64,000 bases of DNA from Extensimonas perlucida (GTDB lineage Bacteria; Pseudomonadota; Gammaproteobacteria; Burkholderiales; Burkholderiaceae_C): positions 1 through 64,000 of the forward strand of contig NZ_VMYE01000013.1 in NCBI RefSeq assembly GCF_007655255.1, in the 5' to 3' direction. Below the pieces are notes generated by a model. That model did not search any database, had not been told where the DNA came from, and was given only the letters and a program-made list of their open reading frames with translations. Positions 19,022-28,216 of the stretch are shown here, in pieces. The translations under genes were made by a program, and so were the position numbers. Position 1 is the first letter of the stretch, and each line of letters opens with the position of its first letter.

Positions 19022-20944
19022 ATGAAAAATCGTCTCTTTCCTGCGCGCTCGGTCGCGCCCTTGCTGCGCGCCCCTGCGGCGTGCTTCGCCTTGTCTGCCA
19101 TCGCCGCGGCGCTGCCGTGCGCGCAGGCGCAAACCCTGCTCGCGCAGAATCTGCGCGCCCCTTCGCTGCAGGATGTGGTGGTCACGGCCACGCGCACGCC
19201 GCAGCCTTTGTCCGACCTGGTGGCGGACTTGTCCATCGTCGATCGTGAAACCATAGAAAGCAGCGGCGCTACGGGCGTGGCCGACGTGCTGGCGCGCCTG
19301 CCGGGCGTGGAAATTGCGCGCAATGGCGGGCCGGGCAATGCGACCAGCGTGTTTTTGCGTGGCGCCGAATCGCGCTTCACCGCCGTGTATATCGACGGCG
19401 TGCGCGTGGATTCGCAATCCACGGGCGGCGCCTTGTGGGAGCAGATCCCGCTCGCGCAGATCGAACGCATCGAGGTGCTGCGCGGGCCGGCTGCGGCCGT
19501 GTATGGCTCGGACGCCATCGGCGGCGTGATCCAGCTCTTCACGCGCAAGGGCGAAGGCCCGCCCGCGCCCTATGTGAGCGTGGGCGTGGGCAACCGCGGC
19601 ACGAGCAAGCTCGAAGCCGGCGTGAGCGGCGCCACGGGCGTGGACAATGCCCTCGACTACGCTTTGAGCCTCGCGTACGAGCGCAGCGACGGCTGGGACA
19701 TCCGCGCGGGCGTGCCGCACAATCCTGACAGCGACGACTACCGCAGCACCTCGGGCCACGCGCGCCTGGGCTTCAAGATCGATGCGCGCCACCGGCTTGA
19801 TGCCACCTTGCTCGCAAACCAGCTCAATTCAGGCTACGACGCCTACCTGTCTGGCATGCCCAAACCCTCCATGCCCCTGGATGATGACCGCAACAAGGAG
19901 CGCCTGCGCACCGCCGGCCTGACCTGGACGGCCGACTGGAGCGACGCCTACACCATGCGCCTGTCGGCCACCGACAGCTACAGCCGCTACGAAACCACAC
20001 CCTCGCCCTACCTGACCGAGACGCGGCTGCGCAACTACCTCTGGCAGAACGACTACCGCCTGGGCGTGCACAGTTTCAGCGCCGCGCTCGAACGCCGCGA
20101 GGACGAGCTCACGAACCCCGCGCTCGACGCCTGGAGCACGGCCATCCGCGGCAGCCGTGCGCAGAATGCACTGGCGCTGGGCTACGGCCTGCACGCGGGC
20201 GCGCACACGCTGCAGCTGCACTGGCGCCACGACGACGACAGCGAATTCGGCATCAAGAACACCGCGAGCGCGGCCTACGGCTACGCCTTTGCGCCGCATT
20301 GGCGCGCCACGGCGTCGTGGGGCTCGGCCTTTCGCGCGCCCACGCTCTACCAGCGCTTCAGCGAATACGGCAACCCCGCGCTGCAGCCCGAAACCAGCTA
20401 CAACGCCGAGCTGGGCCTGCGCTACGACCAGGGCCACAGCAGCGCATCGCTCGTGGTCTATCGCAACCGCGTGAGCAACCTGATCAACTTCGTCGGCGCG
20501 GGCACCTGCGCCTCGGCCTACGGCTGCTATGCGAACACGGCGCACGCGCGCTACCAGGGCGTGACGCTGGCCGGTTCGCAGCGCTGGGGCGGGGTGCAGC
20601 TGCACGGCTCGATCGACTGGCAAGACCCGCGCAACCTCGACACCGACAAGCGCCTGGCGCGCCGCGCGCAGCGCTACGCCACGCTGGGCGCCGACACCCG
20701 CCTGGCCGATTGGACGCTGGGCGGCGAAGTGCAGGCCACGGGCCAGCGCTTCGACGACGCCGCGAACAAAAACCGGCTCGGCGGCTACATGCTCTGGAAC
20801 CTGCACGCGAGCACGCAGGTGGCGCGCGACACGCAACTGCTCGCGCGCGTGGACAACCTCGGCGACAAGCGCTACCAGCTCGCGAACACTTACGTGCCGT
20901 CGGGGCGCATGCTGTACGTGGGGCTCAAATGGGCGCCGCAGTGA
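19022..20944 (+). CDS. btuB: TonB-dependent outer-membrane cobalamin receptor BtuB
   Basis: A 640-residue TonB-dependent receptor. Signal peptide about 1-37 (ends CAQAQ), TonB box in DVVVTATRTPQPL, plug domain with GVADVLARLPGVEIARNGG and VLRGPAAAVYGSDAIGGVI, then a 22-strand barrel ending in YVGLKWAP. The riboswitch upstream and the B12 genes downstream identify the ligand as a corrinoid. The ATG at 19022 begins a clean signal peptide; an in-frame ATG at 19013 is possible. It is the first gene of the operon. Confidence 0.93.
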   Translation: MKNRLFPARSVAPLLRAPAACFALSAIAAALPCAQAQTLLAQNLRAPSLQDVVVTATRTPQPLSDLVADLSIVDRETIESSGATGVADVLARLPGVEIARNGGPGNATSVFLRGAESRFTAVYIDGVRVDSQSTGGALWEQIPLAQIERIEVLRGPAAAVYGSDAIGGVIQLFTRKGEGPPAPYVSVGVGNRGTSKLEAGVSGATGVDNALDYALSLAYERSDGWDIRAGVPHNPDSDDYRSTSGHARLGFKIDARHRLDATLLANQLNSGYDAYLSGMPKPSMPLDDDRNKERLRTAGLTWTADWSDAYTMRLSATDSYSRYETTPSPYLTETRLRNYLWQNDYRLGVHSFSAALERREDELTNPALDAWSTAIRGSRAQNALALGYGLHAGAHTLQLHWRHDDDSEFGIKNTASAAYGYAFAPHWRATASWGSAFRAPTLYQRFSEYGNPALQPETSYNAELGLRYDQGHSSASLVVYRNRVSNLINFVGAGTCASAYGCYANTAHARYQGVTLAGSQRWGGVQLHGSIDWQDPRNLDTDKRLARRAQRYATLGADTRLADWTLGGEVQATGQRFDDAANKNRLGGYMLWNLHASTQVARDTQLLARVDNLGDKRYQLANTYVPSGRMLYVGLKWAPQ

Positions 20945-21013
20945 TGCCCGGCAATGGTGCCGCCGCGCGCGCTGCCGGCATCCTTGGCGCTGATGAAAAT
21001 GGGAAGGAAAGAC

Positions 21014-22447
21014 ATGCAAAGGCAAAGGGCACTTGCGGAGCTGGACATGGCTGACATGGCTGACATAGCTAACTTGAGCCAAGGCGCTGTCGCCCGCTGC
21101 CCCGCCGTGCTGGTCACGGCCCCGGCTTCGGGGCAGGGCAAGACCACGATCACCGCCGCGCTGGCCAGGCTGCATGCGCGCCAGGGGCGGCGCGTGCGCG
21201 TGTTCAAGTGCGGGCCAGATTTTCTCGACCCGTTCTGGCACGCGCTGGCCAGCGGCGCGCCGGTGTACCAGCTCGACCTGTGGATGACGGGCGAAGCCGA
21301 CTGCCGCGCGCGCCTGCACGCCGCAGCGCAGCAGGCCGACCTGCTCATCGTCGAGGGCGTGATGGGCCTGTACGACGGCGAGCCCAGCGCGGCCGATCTG
21401 GCACTGCGCTTTGGCCTGCCGGTGCTCGCCGTGATCGACGCCGGCGCCATGGCCGGCACCTTCGGGGCCGTGGCGTATGGGCTGCAGCATTACCGCGCCG
21501 GTCTGCGCTGGGCCGGCGTGCTGGCCAACCGCGTGGGCAGCGAGCGCCACGCGGGCATGCTGCAGGCCAGCCTGCAAAATCCCGCGCACTGGCTGGGCGC
21601 GCTGCTGCGCAACCCGGCGCTCACGCTGCCCGAGCGGCACCTGGGACTCGTGGCCGCGACAGAATTGGGCGATGCCATGGCGCGGCTCGACGCCGCGGCC
21701 GACGCGCTCGCGGCCACGCCGCTGGGTCGCATGGACGCGGCACAGCTGCAAGCCTGGGCGGTGGACTTCCCGGCGCCCACGGTGCAGCCCGTGGCGCCTT
21801 TGCTCGCAGGCCGCACTGTGGCCGTGGCGCGCGATGCGGCGTTTTGCTTCCTCTACGCGGCGAATGTGCAGACGCTCGAGCAACTGGGCGCGCACGTGGT
21901 GTTTTTCTCGCCGCTCGCGGATGCTGCACTGCCGCCTTGCGACGCCGTCTGGCTGCCGGGCGGCTACCCCGAACTGCACGCCGCGCAGTTGCACGCCAAC
22001 CAGCCGCTGCGCGCCGACTTGCATGCGCATGTGCAGGCGGGCAAGCCGCTGTGGGCCGAATGCGGCGGCATGGTGGCCTTGATGGATGCCATCCGCCAGC
22101 CCGATGGCCGCGTGCAGCCGCTGTGGGGGCTGCTGCCGGGCGAAGTCACCCTGCACACGCGCCTGGCTGCGCTCGGGCCGCAGCAGCTGGCCTGGCAGGG
22201 ACATTGCCTGCGCGGCCACACCTTCCACTATTCGACCTGCACCAGCAGCGCGCGCGAAGTCGCGCGCACCGCGGCGCCGGGCGCGGCCCCCGGGCCCAAC
22301 GTGGGCGAGGCGCTGTACCGGCATGGCAGCATCCATGCAAGCTACTTCCACGCCTGGTTTGCCTCGGCCCCGCAGGCCGTGGCCTTGCTGTTTGGCGCTG
22401 CGCAGGCGGGCTGCGTGGCAGACGCGGAGAAAGCAGCGTGTCCATGA
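21014..22447 (+). CDS. cobB: Cobyrinate a,c-diamide synthase
   Basis: A 477-residue CobB/CbiA: ATP- and glutamine-dependent amidation of carboxylates a and c of (hydrogeno)cobyrinate. The N-terminal P-loop (TAPASGQGKTTITAAL) and KCGPDFLDP motif form the dethiobiotin-synthetase-like half. The C-terminal class I glutaminase half has the nucleophile in LWAECGGMVALMD and the His region near HYSTC. A good GGAAGGA ribosome site supports the ATG at 21014; upstream ATGs at 20993 and 20999 are alternatives. The stop overlaps the next ATG by four bases (ATGA). Confidence 0.93.
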   Translation: MQRQRALAELDMADMADIANLSQGAVARCPAVLVTAPASGQGKTTITAALARLHARQGRRVRVFKCGPDFLDPFWHALASGAPVYQLDLWMTGEADCRARLHAAAQQADLLIVEGVMGLYDGEPSAADLALRFGLPVLAVIDAGAMAGTFGAVAYGLQHYRAGLRWAGVLANRVGSERHAGMLQASLQNPAHWLGALLRNPALTLPERHLGLVAATELGDAMARLDAAADALAATPLGRMDAAQLQAWAVDFPAPTVQPVAPLLAGRTVAVARDAAFCFLYAANVQTLEQLGAHVVFFSPLADAALPPCDAVWLPGGYPELHAAQLHANQPLRADLHAHVQAGKPLWAECGGMVALMDAIRQPDGRVQPLWGLLPGEVTLHTRLAALGPQQLAWQGHCLRGHTFHYSTCTSSAREVARTAAPGAAPGPNVGEALYRHGSIHASYFHAWFASAPQAVALLFGAAQAGCVADAEKAACP

Positions 22448-23040
22448 CCGTCCCCCATCATCCTGCCATCGCCGCGCGCGAGCTCATCCTCGGCGGGCAG
22501 AAAAGCGGCAAGTCGCGCCGCGCCGAGCAGCTCGCCGCGGCCTGGCTCGCGCAGTCGCCCGCACACCAGGCCGTGCTGATCGCCACCGCGCAGGCGCACG
22601 ACGGCGAAATGCGCGAACGCATCGCGCGCCACCAGCGCGAGCGCGCCGCGCGCGTGCCGGGGCTGCGCACGGTAGAGGTGCCGCACGCGCTGGCCGGCGC
22701 GCTCGCGGCGCACGGCAGCGCACACACGCTGATCGTGGTGGACTGCCTCACGCTCTGGCTCACGAACTGGCGCATGCCGTTCGACGATTCTGAACAAAAT
22801 ATGCCTCTAACGCAGGACTGGCAAGCGCAGGAAGCTATGTTTTTGCAAGCATTGCAACAATCCCCCGGCCCCGTGCTGCTGGTGGGCAACGAGATCGGCC
22901 TGGGCGTCATCCCGCTCGGGGCCGAGGTGCGCGCCTTCGTCGATGCGCTGGGCACGCTGAACCAGCGCGTGGCGCAGGTCTGCACGCGCGTCACGCTGAT
23001 GGCCGCGGGTCTGCCGCTGTGCCTGAAGGAGTCCGCATGA
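22444..23040 (+). CDS. cobU: Adenosylcobinamide kinase / guanylyltransferase, with in-frame repeat insert
   Basis: A 198-residue bifunctional CobU/CobP: phosphorylates adenosylcobinamide and makes the GDP derivative in the nucleotide-loop pathway. P-loop GGQKSGKSR near 17, VVDCLTLWLTNW near 100 and GNEIGLGVIPLG near 145 are diagnostic. Between them residues about 118-134 (QNMPLTQDWQAQEAMF) are encoded by a copy of the dispersed ~50-nt repeat at 22796-22843; the region is a variable loop in the family. The start overlaps cobB and the stop overlaps btuF. Confidence 0.92.
   Translation: MTVPHHPAIAARELILGGQKSGKSRRAEQLAAAWLAQSPAHQAVLIATAQAHDGEMRERIARHQRERAARVPGLRTVEVPHALAGALAAHGSAHTLIVVDCLTLWLTNWRMPFDDSEQNMPLTQDWQAQEAMFLQALQQSPGPVLLVGNEIGLGVIPLGAEVRAFVDALGTLNQRVAQVCTRVTLMAAGLPLCLKESA
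22796..22843 (+). repeat. Dispersed ~50-nt repeat, in-frame copy inside cobU
   Basis: AAAATATGCCTCTAACGC, a short spacer, CAAGCGCAGGAAGCTAT and a T-run: matches the family pattern GCCTCTAGCGC-n-GCGCTAGAAGCTAT flanked by A/T. It keeps the cobU frame open and contributes about 16 residues. Confidence 0.7.
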
Positions 23041-23990
23041 TGGGCGCGTGCTGGCAGAGGGTTCGCCTGGGCTCGCGGCGCCAGTTCCGGCGCAGCTTCT
23101 GGCGCAGCGGCTTGGGCTTGGGCATGCTCGTCGTCGGCCTGCTGCTTGCCGGCGTGGCTGCGGCCCAGCCCGTGCAGGTCACCGACGGGCGCGGGCGCGT
23201 GCTGCGCCTGCCCGCGCCGCCGCAGCGCATCGTGAGCCTGCTGCCCTCGCTGAGCGAGAGCGTGTGTGCCCTCGGCGCGTGCGCGCGCCTCGTGGGCGTG
23301 GATCGCTACTCCAACTGGCCGCAAGAGCTCACGCGCCTGCCGCAGGTGGGCGGAGGGCTGGATCCGAACATCGAGGCCATCGTCGCGCTACACCCCGACG
23401 TGGTGCTCGCGAGCGTGTCCTCGCGCGCGAACGAGCGGCTCGAGGCGCTGGGGCTCACCGTGGTCGCGCTCGAGCCCAAGACGCATGCGCAGGTGCGCCA
23501 GGTGCTGGGCGTGCTCGGCGACTTGCTTGGCGTGCCGCCCGCGCAGGGCGCCGAGCGCCTGTGGCGCGAGATCGACGCGGGCGTGCAGGCCGCGGCGCAG
23601 TCGCTGCCAGCCAGCGCGCGCGGGGCGCGCGTGTATTTCGAGGTCAGCCGCGGGCCCTATGCGGCGAGCGAATCGTCCTTCATCGGCGAGACGCTGCAAC
23701 GGCTGGGAGTCGGTAACGTGGTGCCCGCGGCGCTGGGGCCGTTCCCGCGCCTGAACCCCGAGTATGTGGTGCGCGCCAACCCCGACGTGATCATGCTCGG
23801 CAACCGCAGCATGCAGGCACGCGCGCTCTACCCGGGCTGGGACAGCATCCCCGCGGTGCGCGCGCAGCGCGTGTGCGTGTTCGACGCGGTCACGTCCGAA
23901 CTCATCGTGCGCCCCGGCCCGCGCCTGGCCGAGGGTGCGCGTGCGATGGCGCGTTGCCTCGCAGAAAAGCTGGGGGGCAAAGGACAATGA
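23037..23990 (+). CDS. btuF: Periplasmic cobalamin-binding protein BtuF
   Basis: A 317-residue class III solute-binding protein. An Arg-rich n-region precedes a hydrophobic core (GMLVVGLLLAGVAA) and a signal cleavage near AAAQ. The mature part has PQRIVSLLPSLSESVCALGA, VGVDRYSNWP and PNIEAIVALHPDVVLA, typical of BtuF/FecB-like proteins. AAGGAG six bases upstream fixes the ATG at 23037, which overlaps the cobU stop (ATGA). It delivers corrinoid to BtuCD in the same operon. Confidence 0.9.
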   Translation: MMGACWQRVRLGSRRQFRRSFWRSGLGLGMLVVGLLLAGVAAAQPVQVTDGRGRVLRLPAPPQRIVSLLPSLSESVCALGACARLVGVDRYSNWPQELTRLPQVGGGLDPNIEAIVALHPDVVLASVSSRANERLEALGLTVVALEPKTHAQVRQVLGVLGDLLGVPPAQGAERLWREIDAGVQAAAQSLPASARGARVYFEVSRGPYAASESSFIGETLQRLGVGNVVPAALGPFPRLNPEYVVRANPDVIMLGNRSMQARALYPGWDSIPAVRAQRVCVFDAVTSELIVRPGPRLAEGARAMARCLAEKLGGKGQ

Positions 23991-24006
23991 GCCCACGGTG
24001 CTCCGT

Positions 24007-24212
24007 AGGACGCGGGACGATGGCGAGGTGGCTAGGGCAATTTGACCGCAGCCAGAACCCCGTCATTGCGAGCCCCGCAGGGGCGCGGCAATCCATTGCT
24101 GACTTTGCAAGGGACGCAGGCGCTGGACCTTCGGCCGCATGGATTGCCACGGGCCTTGCGGCCCTCGCAATGACGGGGCTACGGTCAGCGTGCACTCTAC
24201 GAAGCGTCGCCT
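24007..24212. repeat. Composite repeat with nested CGTCATTGCGAG palindromic element
   Basis: Between btuF and btuC. The outer sequence (TAGGACGCGGGACGATGGCG ... GCGTCGCCTAAGGAC) resembles the terminal parts of the element at 48549-48714. Inside, at 24058-24178, a 121-base inverted repeat begins CCCCGTCATTGCGAG and ends CTCGCAATGACGGGG, with GGCAATCCA/TGGATTGCC inner arms. The same nested arrangement occurs at about 39076-39231. It separates two genes of one operon, so transcription must cross it. Confidence 0.75.
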
Positions 24213-24226
24213 AAGGACAAGCCGGG

Positions 24227-25258
24227 ATGAAAGCGTTGGATCGCCAAAGCCGCCGCGCGCTGCTGCTTGCCGTGGCGCTGCTGCTCGCAAGCGCCGCCTT
24301 GCTGCTGCTGGGCGCGAGCGTGGGCAGCACGGGTTTCACGAGCCTGCTGCAGCAAGGGCAGGACGCGGTGGCGCGCCAGATCGTCTGGGACATCCGCCTG
24401 CCGCGCACGCTGGGCGCGTGGCTTGCGGGCGCGCTGCTGGGGCTGGCGGGCGCGGTGGCGCAGGGGCTGTTTCGCAACCCATTGGCCGACCCGTACCTGC
24501 TGGGCAGCGCTTCGGGCGCGGCGCTCGGTGGCGCGCTCGCGCTCGCCTTGTTCGGCGTGGTGCCGGCGGGCGGCGCGCCGTGGCTCGCGCGGCTGGGCAT
24601 TCAGCTGGGCATCAGCGGCATGGCGTTCGTGGGTGCGGCGGCGGCGGTCTTGCTCACGCTCGCGCTGGCGCGCGGTGTGCAGCACACGCTACGCCTGCTG
24701 CTTGCAGGCGTGATCGTGGGCGTGGTGCTCGGCGCAGCGCGCGATCTGGTGGAGCTCGCCTCGCCCGACATCCTGCAGGCCATGCAGGCCTTCACGCTGG
24801 GCAGCACCAGCTTCGTCGGCTGGCTGGCTTGCGCGCTCATGGCCGCGGCCTGGGGCTTGTGCCTACTGCTTGCGGCGGCGCTGGCGCGCGCGCTCGACGG
24901 CCTCACGCTGGGCGAGGCCACGGCCGCGAGCCTGGGCCTGCCGCTCGTGCCCATGCGCGCCGGGCTCGTCGCGGTGATGGCGCTGGCCACGGGCACGGCA
25001 GTGGCGCAGACGGGGCTGATCGCCTTCGTCGGCCTGGCCGCGCCGCACCTCGTGCGCACCTTGGTGCGTACCACCGCTGCGCGCCACATCGCGCTGGCGA
25101 GTCTCATGGGCGCGGTGCTGCTGCTCGCGGCCGACATCCTCGCGCGCTGGGTGCTCGCGCCGCAGGAGCTGCCCGTGGGCGTGCTCACCGCGGCGCTCGG
25201 CGGCAGCTACCTGCTGTGGCGCATGCACCGGCGCAGCGCAAGCGGAGGGTTGCTATGA
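24227..25258 (+). CDS. btuC: Cobalamin ABC transporter permease BtuC
   Basis: A 343-residue FecCD-type permease with about ten membrane helices. Family motifs: IVWDIRLPRTLGAWLAGALL, GLAGAVAQGLFRNPLADPYLLG and, near the C-terminus, GLIAFVGLAAPHLVR (the coupling region) plus the final helices. It forms the inner-membrane channel for corrinoid uptake with BtuD and BtuF. The ATG at 24227 is preceded by a purine-rich stretch; the stop overlaps the btuD start by four bases. A composite repeat lies just upstream. Confidence 0.92.
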   Translation: MKALDRQSRRALLLAVALLLASAALLLLGASVGSTGFTSLLQQGQDAVARQIVWDIRLPRTLGAWLAGALLGLAGAVAQGLFRNPLADPYLLGSASGAALGGALALALFGVVPAGGAPWLARLGIQLGISGMAFVGAAAAVLLTLALARGVQHTLRLLLAGVIVGVVLGAARDLVELASPDILQAMQAFTLGSTSFVGWLACALMAAAWGLCLLLAAALARALDGLTLGEATAASLGLPLVPMRAGLVAVMALATGTAVAQTGLIAFVGLAAPHLVRTLVRTTAARHIALASLMGAVLLLAADILARWVLAPQELPVGVLTAALGGSYLLWRMHRRSASGGLL

Positions 25259-26019
25259 CGAACATAGCTATCAGCGCACAGCAGATCAGCGTCAGCATCG
25301 AAAAACACCCTATATTGCAAAACATCAGCCTGGCGCTGCCCGCGGGGCGCTGGACGAGCATCGTCGGGCCCAACGGGGCGGGCAAATCGACGCTGCTGCG
25401 CGCGCTCGCGGGCCTGCAGCCCTGCACGGGGCAGGTGCAGCTGCTGGGCCGCGCGCTGGCCGACTGGCCGCGGCGTGAGCGCGCGCGCACGCTGGCTTGG
25501 CTCGGGCAGAACGAGGCCGTGGCCGACGAGCTCACGGTGCACGACCTGGTGCTGCTCGGGCGCCTGCCGCACCGGCCCTGGCTGGCGGCGCCCAGTGCTG
25601 CCGACATTGCCGCCGTGGAGCAGGCCTTGCGCGCCACGCAGGCCTGGGACTGGCGCGCGCGCAGCCTGGGGCAGCTCTCGGGCGGCGAGCGCCAGCGCGT
25701 GCTGCTCGCGCGTGCGCTGGCGGTGCAGGCGCCGGTGCTGCTCATGGACGAGCCGCTCGCCAACCTCGACCCGCCGCACCAGGCCGACTGGCTGCAGCTC
25801 GTGCGCGCGCTGGTCGCGCAGGGCGCCACCGTGCTCAGCGTGCTGCACGAAGTCTCGCTCGCCCTGCAGGCCGATGACATGCTGGTGCTGGCGCAGGGGC
25901 GCGTCGTGCACCACGGCGCCTGCGCCCATGCGGCCACGCAGCGCGCGCTCGAGCAGGTGTTCGACGGGCGCATCGCCATCCATGCGCTGCAGGGGCAGTG
26001 GGTGGCGATGCTGAAATAA
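25255..26019 (+). CDS. btuD: Cobalamin ABC transporter ATPase BtuD
   Basis: A 254-residue ABC ATPase. Walker A GPNGAGKST near 40, Q-loop in WLGQNEAV, signature LSGGERQRV near 140, Walker B VLLMDEPLANLD and the switch His in SVLHEV. Paired with btuC (ATGA overlap) and btuF. The first ~20 codons contain a degenerate match to the dispersed ~50-nt repeat (ATAGCTATCAGCGCACAGC), too weak to be sure. It powers corrinoid import. Confidence 0.92.
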   Translation: MTNIAISAQQISVSIEKHPILQNISLALPAGRWTSIVGPNGAGKSTLLRALAGLQPCTGQVQLLGRALADWPRRERARTLAWLGQNEAVADELTVHDLVLLGRLPHRPWLAAPSAADIAAVEQALRATQAWDWRARSLGQLSGGERQRVLLARALAVQAPVLLMDEPLANLDPPHQADWLQLVRALVAQGATVLSVLHEVSLALQADDMLVLAQGRVVHHGACAHAATQRALEQVFDGRIAIHALQGQWVAMLK

Positions 26020-26095
26020 CAAAGTTCCAATGCACCGCCGCGCGGCACACCATCCCGCAACCGTTTTTTGACCGCCACACTTTCAAGGAGCCCCC

Positions 26096-26665
26096 ATGGA
26101 CATCCAAACCCCACCGACCGAAAAACCCTACGAGCCCCCCGCCGGCGAGCGCCGCGGCCTCATCATCGTCAACACCGGCGACGGCAAGGGCAAGAGCACG
26201 GCGGCCTTCGGCCTCGCGCTGCGCGCGCATGGCCGCGGCAAGGCCGTGAAAATCTACCAGTTCATGAAAGTGCCGAGCGCGCGCTTTGGCGAGCACCGCG
26301 TGTTCGAGCAGCTCGGCGTGCCCGTGGAGGGCCTGGGCGACGGCTTCAGCTGGAAAAGCCAGGACCTGGAACGCTCCGCCCAGCTCGCACGCGAAGGCTG
26401 GCAGCGCGCCAAGGCCAGCATCCTCAGCGGCGAGTATTTCCTGGTCGTGCTCGACGAAATCACCTACCCGCTGATCTACGGCTGGCTGCCGCTCGAAGAC
26501 GTGCTGCACACCCTGCGCACGCGCCCCAAAGACGTGCACGTGGTGCTCACGGGCCGCAATTGCCCGCAGGAAATCATCGCCATCGCCGACACCGTGACCG
26601 AGATGCGCCTGGTCAAACACGCCTTCAACGCCGGCGTGCCGGCGCAGCGCGGGATAGAGGATTGA
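26096..26665 (+). CDS. cobO: Cob(I)yrinate a,c-diamide adenosyltransferase
   Basis: A 189-residue CobO/BtuR-type adenosyltransferase, which makes the Co-C bond of adenosylcobalamin precursors with ATP. P-loop variant [14 protein letters not shown] near 26, [11 protein letters not shown] near 60 and VVLDEITYP near 117 are diagnostic. AAGGAG is placed 6 bases before the ATG. It closes the riboswitch-led operon and is followed by a hairpin. Confidence 0.94.
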   Translation: MDIQTPPTEKPYEPPAGERRGLIIVNTGDGKGKSTAAFGLALRAHGRGKAVKIYQFMKVPSARFGEHRVFEQLGVPVEGLGDGFSWKSQDLERSAQLAREGWQRAKASILSGEYFLVVLDEITYPLIYGWLPLEDVLHTLRTRPKDVHVVLTGRNCPQEIIAIADTVTEMRLVKHAFNAGVPAQRGIED

Positions 26666-26667
26666 GA

Positions 26668-26703
26668 CTGAGAGTCGTTCGGCCGCGGCCGAAAAACTCT
26701 CAG
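26668..26703 (+). terminator. Strong hairpin after cobO, possible terminator
   Basis: CTGAGAGT ... ACTCTCAG outer arms with an inner TTCGGCC/GGCCGAA stem. It starts 3 bases after the cobO stop. There is no T-run after it on the plus strand, so termination may need Rho or may be inefficient. Confidence 0.5.
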
Positions 26704-26755
26704 CTTCCGAGCCTCAGGACCGAGCGAGGCGCTTTCCTTGCCCAGACAGGCTTGC

Positions 26756-26947
26756 TCAGTTGCCCAAGGCCGCCCGAATGTGCCTTCCCAGGCTTGGCAA
26801 GTCGCGCTCGATGGCGTTCCAGACGATCTCGAAGTCCACTTTGAAATACCCGTGGGTCAAGGCCTTGCGCATCTGGTAGGCAGATGCCAGCGGCAGCTGC
26901 CGCTGCCTATCTCGCGTCATACGGGACGTGCCTCGGCAAGCAGGCAA
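26756..26947 (-). pseudogene. Fragment of a HepT-like (DUF86) ribonuclease toxin
   Basis: The last ~45 codons read MRKALTHGYFKVDFEIVWNAIERDLP in two overlapping parts: this is the C-terminal segment of HepT-like toxins, including an R-x4-H-x-Y motif (R-KALT-H-G-Y). The N-terminal two thirds of the family are absent; the upstream part of the open frame (MPACRGTSRMTRDR...) is unrelated. No MntA antitoxin gene is nearby. It marks the left edge of the accessory region next to cobO. Confidence 0.65.
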
Positions 26948-27000
26948 GCGCGGAACTTATCGGGCCGGGCGTTGGGGGACGTTCACGGATTCAGGAAATA

Positions 27001-27016
27001 GTTCGATCGTACGAAC
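27001..27016. promoter_or_regulatory. Palindromic operator in the efflux-operon promoter
   Basis: GTTCGATCGTACGAAC, inverted-repeat arms GTTCG/CGAAC, directly upstream of a TAGAAT -10-like hexamer at 27022-27027 and 40 bases before the efflux operon. A related GTTC-n4-GAAC palindrome lies upstream of the TetR gene at 36317-36328. This is inferred to be the TetR operator. Confidence 0.5.
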
Positions 27017-27055
27017 TTGTTTAGAATCTGACATGACCAAGACTTCGAGATACTC

Positions 27056-28216
27056 ATGAATCGCTTGACTACCTATGCGCTCGGCCGCCATAGCCCCGTA
27101 CCGTCGGTCTGGGAGGCTGGCACGCAGAGCGCAGGCAGGGGCACGCAGGCGTGCATGGCGGCTGTGCTGTCCCTCTGCGTATTTCTGCTCGCCGCCTGCA
27201 CGGATGGCTCAAGCTCGCCTCGATCCGCATCCACGCCGATGCCTGCGGAAGTTGTCGTGGTACGGCAGGCACGATGGCCTGTTACCAACGACGTGACTGG
27301 CAGCGTCGTCTCTGATGGACGCATCGACGTGGCTTCGCGCGTGACCGGATTCATTCGCCAGCTCGATGTTCGCGAGGGCCAGGCGGTCAGGCGCGGCGAC
27401 CTGCTGTTGCGCATCGACGCCTCTGACATCGACGCGGCCATCGCGCAGGCACGCGCCGGCGTGCAGGCCGCCCAGGAGGCTTGGCGGGATGCGCAGCACG
27501 ACGCGAACCAGAACGCGCAACTGGCGCCGGCAGGCGCGATCTCGGCTGACGCGCTGCGCAAGTCCAGGGTGCGGGAGGAAACCACCCGCGCGGCGCTGGA
27601 ACAAGCGCAGTCGGCGTTGGCGGCGGCACAGGCGCAACGCAACTACGTGACCATCACCAGTCCGGTGGATGGCGTGGTCGTCTCGGTGGCCCGGCGCAGC
27701 GGCGAGATGGCTACTCCCGGCGCGCCGCTGATGACGGTGGAGTCGCGCGAGGTCTTGCTGTTCAAGGCGTTCGTACCCGAGCGCAGCTTGGCGGCAGTCA
27801 AGGTCGGCGACTCGATTCCCGTGCGCATCGACGCGCTGGGCGATGAGCGGCTCAAGGGACGGGTCCGGGGTGTTGTGCCGTCGGGTGATGGCGTGACCCG
27901 CCGCTACGAGGTGGACATCGTGCTGCCGCGGGACGCGCGCCTGCTGCCGGGAATGTTCGGCCGCCTCGAAATCCTGCTGGACGAGAAGCGGGCCGTCACG
28001 GTGCCGCGTGCGGCCCTCGTTCGGCGCGGTGGCTTGGACGGTGTGTTCGTGCTGCAGGACGGTGTGGCGCGTTTTCGCTGGCTGCGCACCGGCCAGCGCC
28101 TGGGCGATGGGGTGGAGGTGAGCGCCGGCCTGTCGGACGGAGAAACCATTCTCGCCAGCGTCGCCGACACCGTCCATGACGGCATGCCGGTCCAGGCCGC
28201 CGGGGGCGCGCGATGA
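27056..28216 (+). CDS. RND efflux periplasmic adaptor (membrane fusion) lipoprotein
   Basis: A 386-residue HlyD/AcrA-family adaptor. The signal sequence ends in the lipobox FLLAAC. The order barrel-sandwich half (VASRVTGFIRQLDVREGQ), helical hairpin (ARAGVQAAQEAWRDAQ...), second lipoyl half (VTSPVDGVV-type: ITSPVDGVVVSVARRSG) and beta-barrel (ALVRRGGLDGVFV at the end) is canonical. It links the inner-membrane RND pump to the outer-membrane channel. The stop overlaps the pump start by four bases. Its promoter carries the operator-like palindrome. Confidence 0.92.
   Translation: MNRLTTYALGRHSPVPSVWEAGTQSAGRGTQACMAAVLSLCVFLLAACTDGSSSPRSASTPMPAEVVVVRQARWPVTNDVTGSVVSDGRIDVASRVTGFIRQLDVREGQAVRRGDLLLRIDASDIDAAIAQARAGVQAAQEAWRDAQHDANQNAQLAPAGAISADALRKSRVREETTRAALEQAQSALAAAQAQRNYVTITSPVDGVVVSVARRSGEMATPGAPLMTVESREVLLFKAFVPERSLAAVKVGDSIPVRIDALGDERLKGRVRGVVPSGDGVTRRYEVDIVLPRDARLLPGMFGRLEILLDEKRAVTVPRAALVRRGGLDGVFVLQDGVARFRWLRTGQRLGDGVEVSAGLSDGETILASVADTVHDGMPVQAAGGAR

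Noticed and set aside
19829-22351. 840-codon minus-strand open frame
   Set aside because: Antisense to btuB and cobB with Arg/His/Gln-rich shadow composition and no domain pattern.
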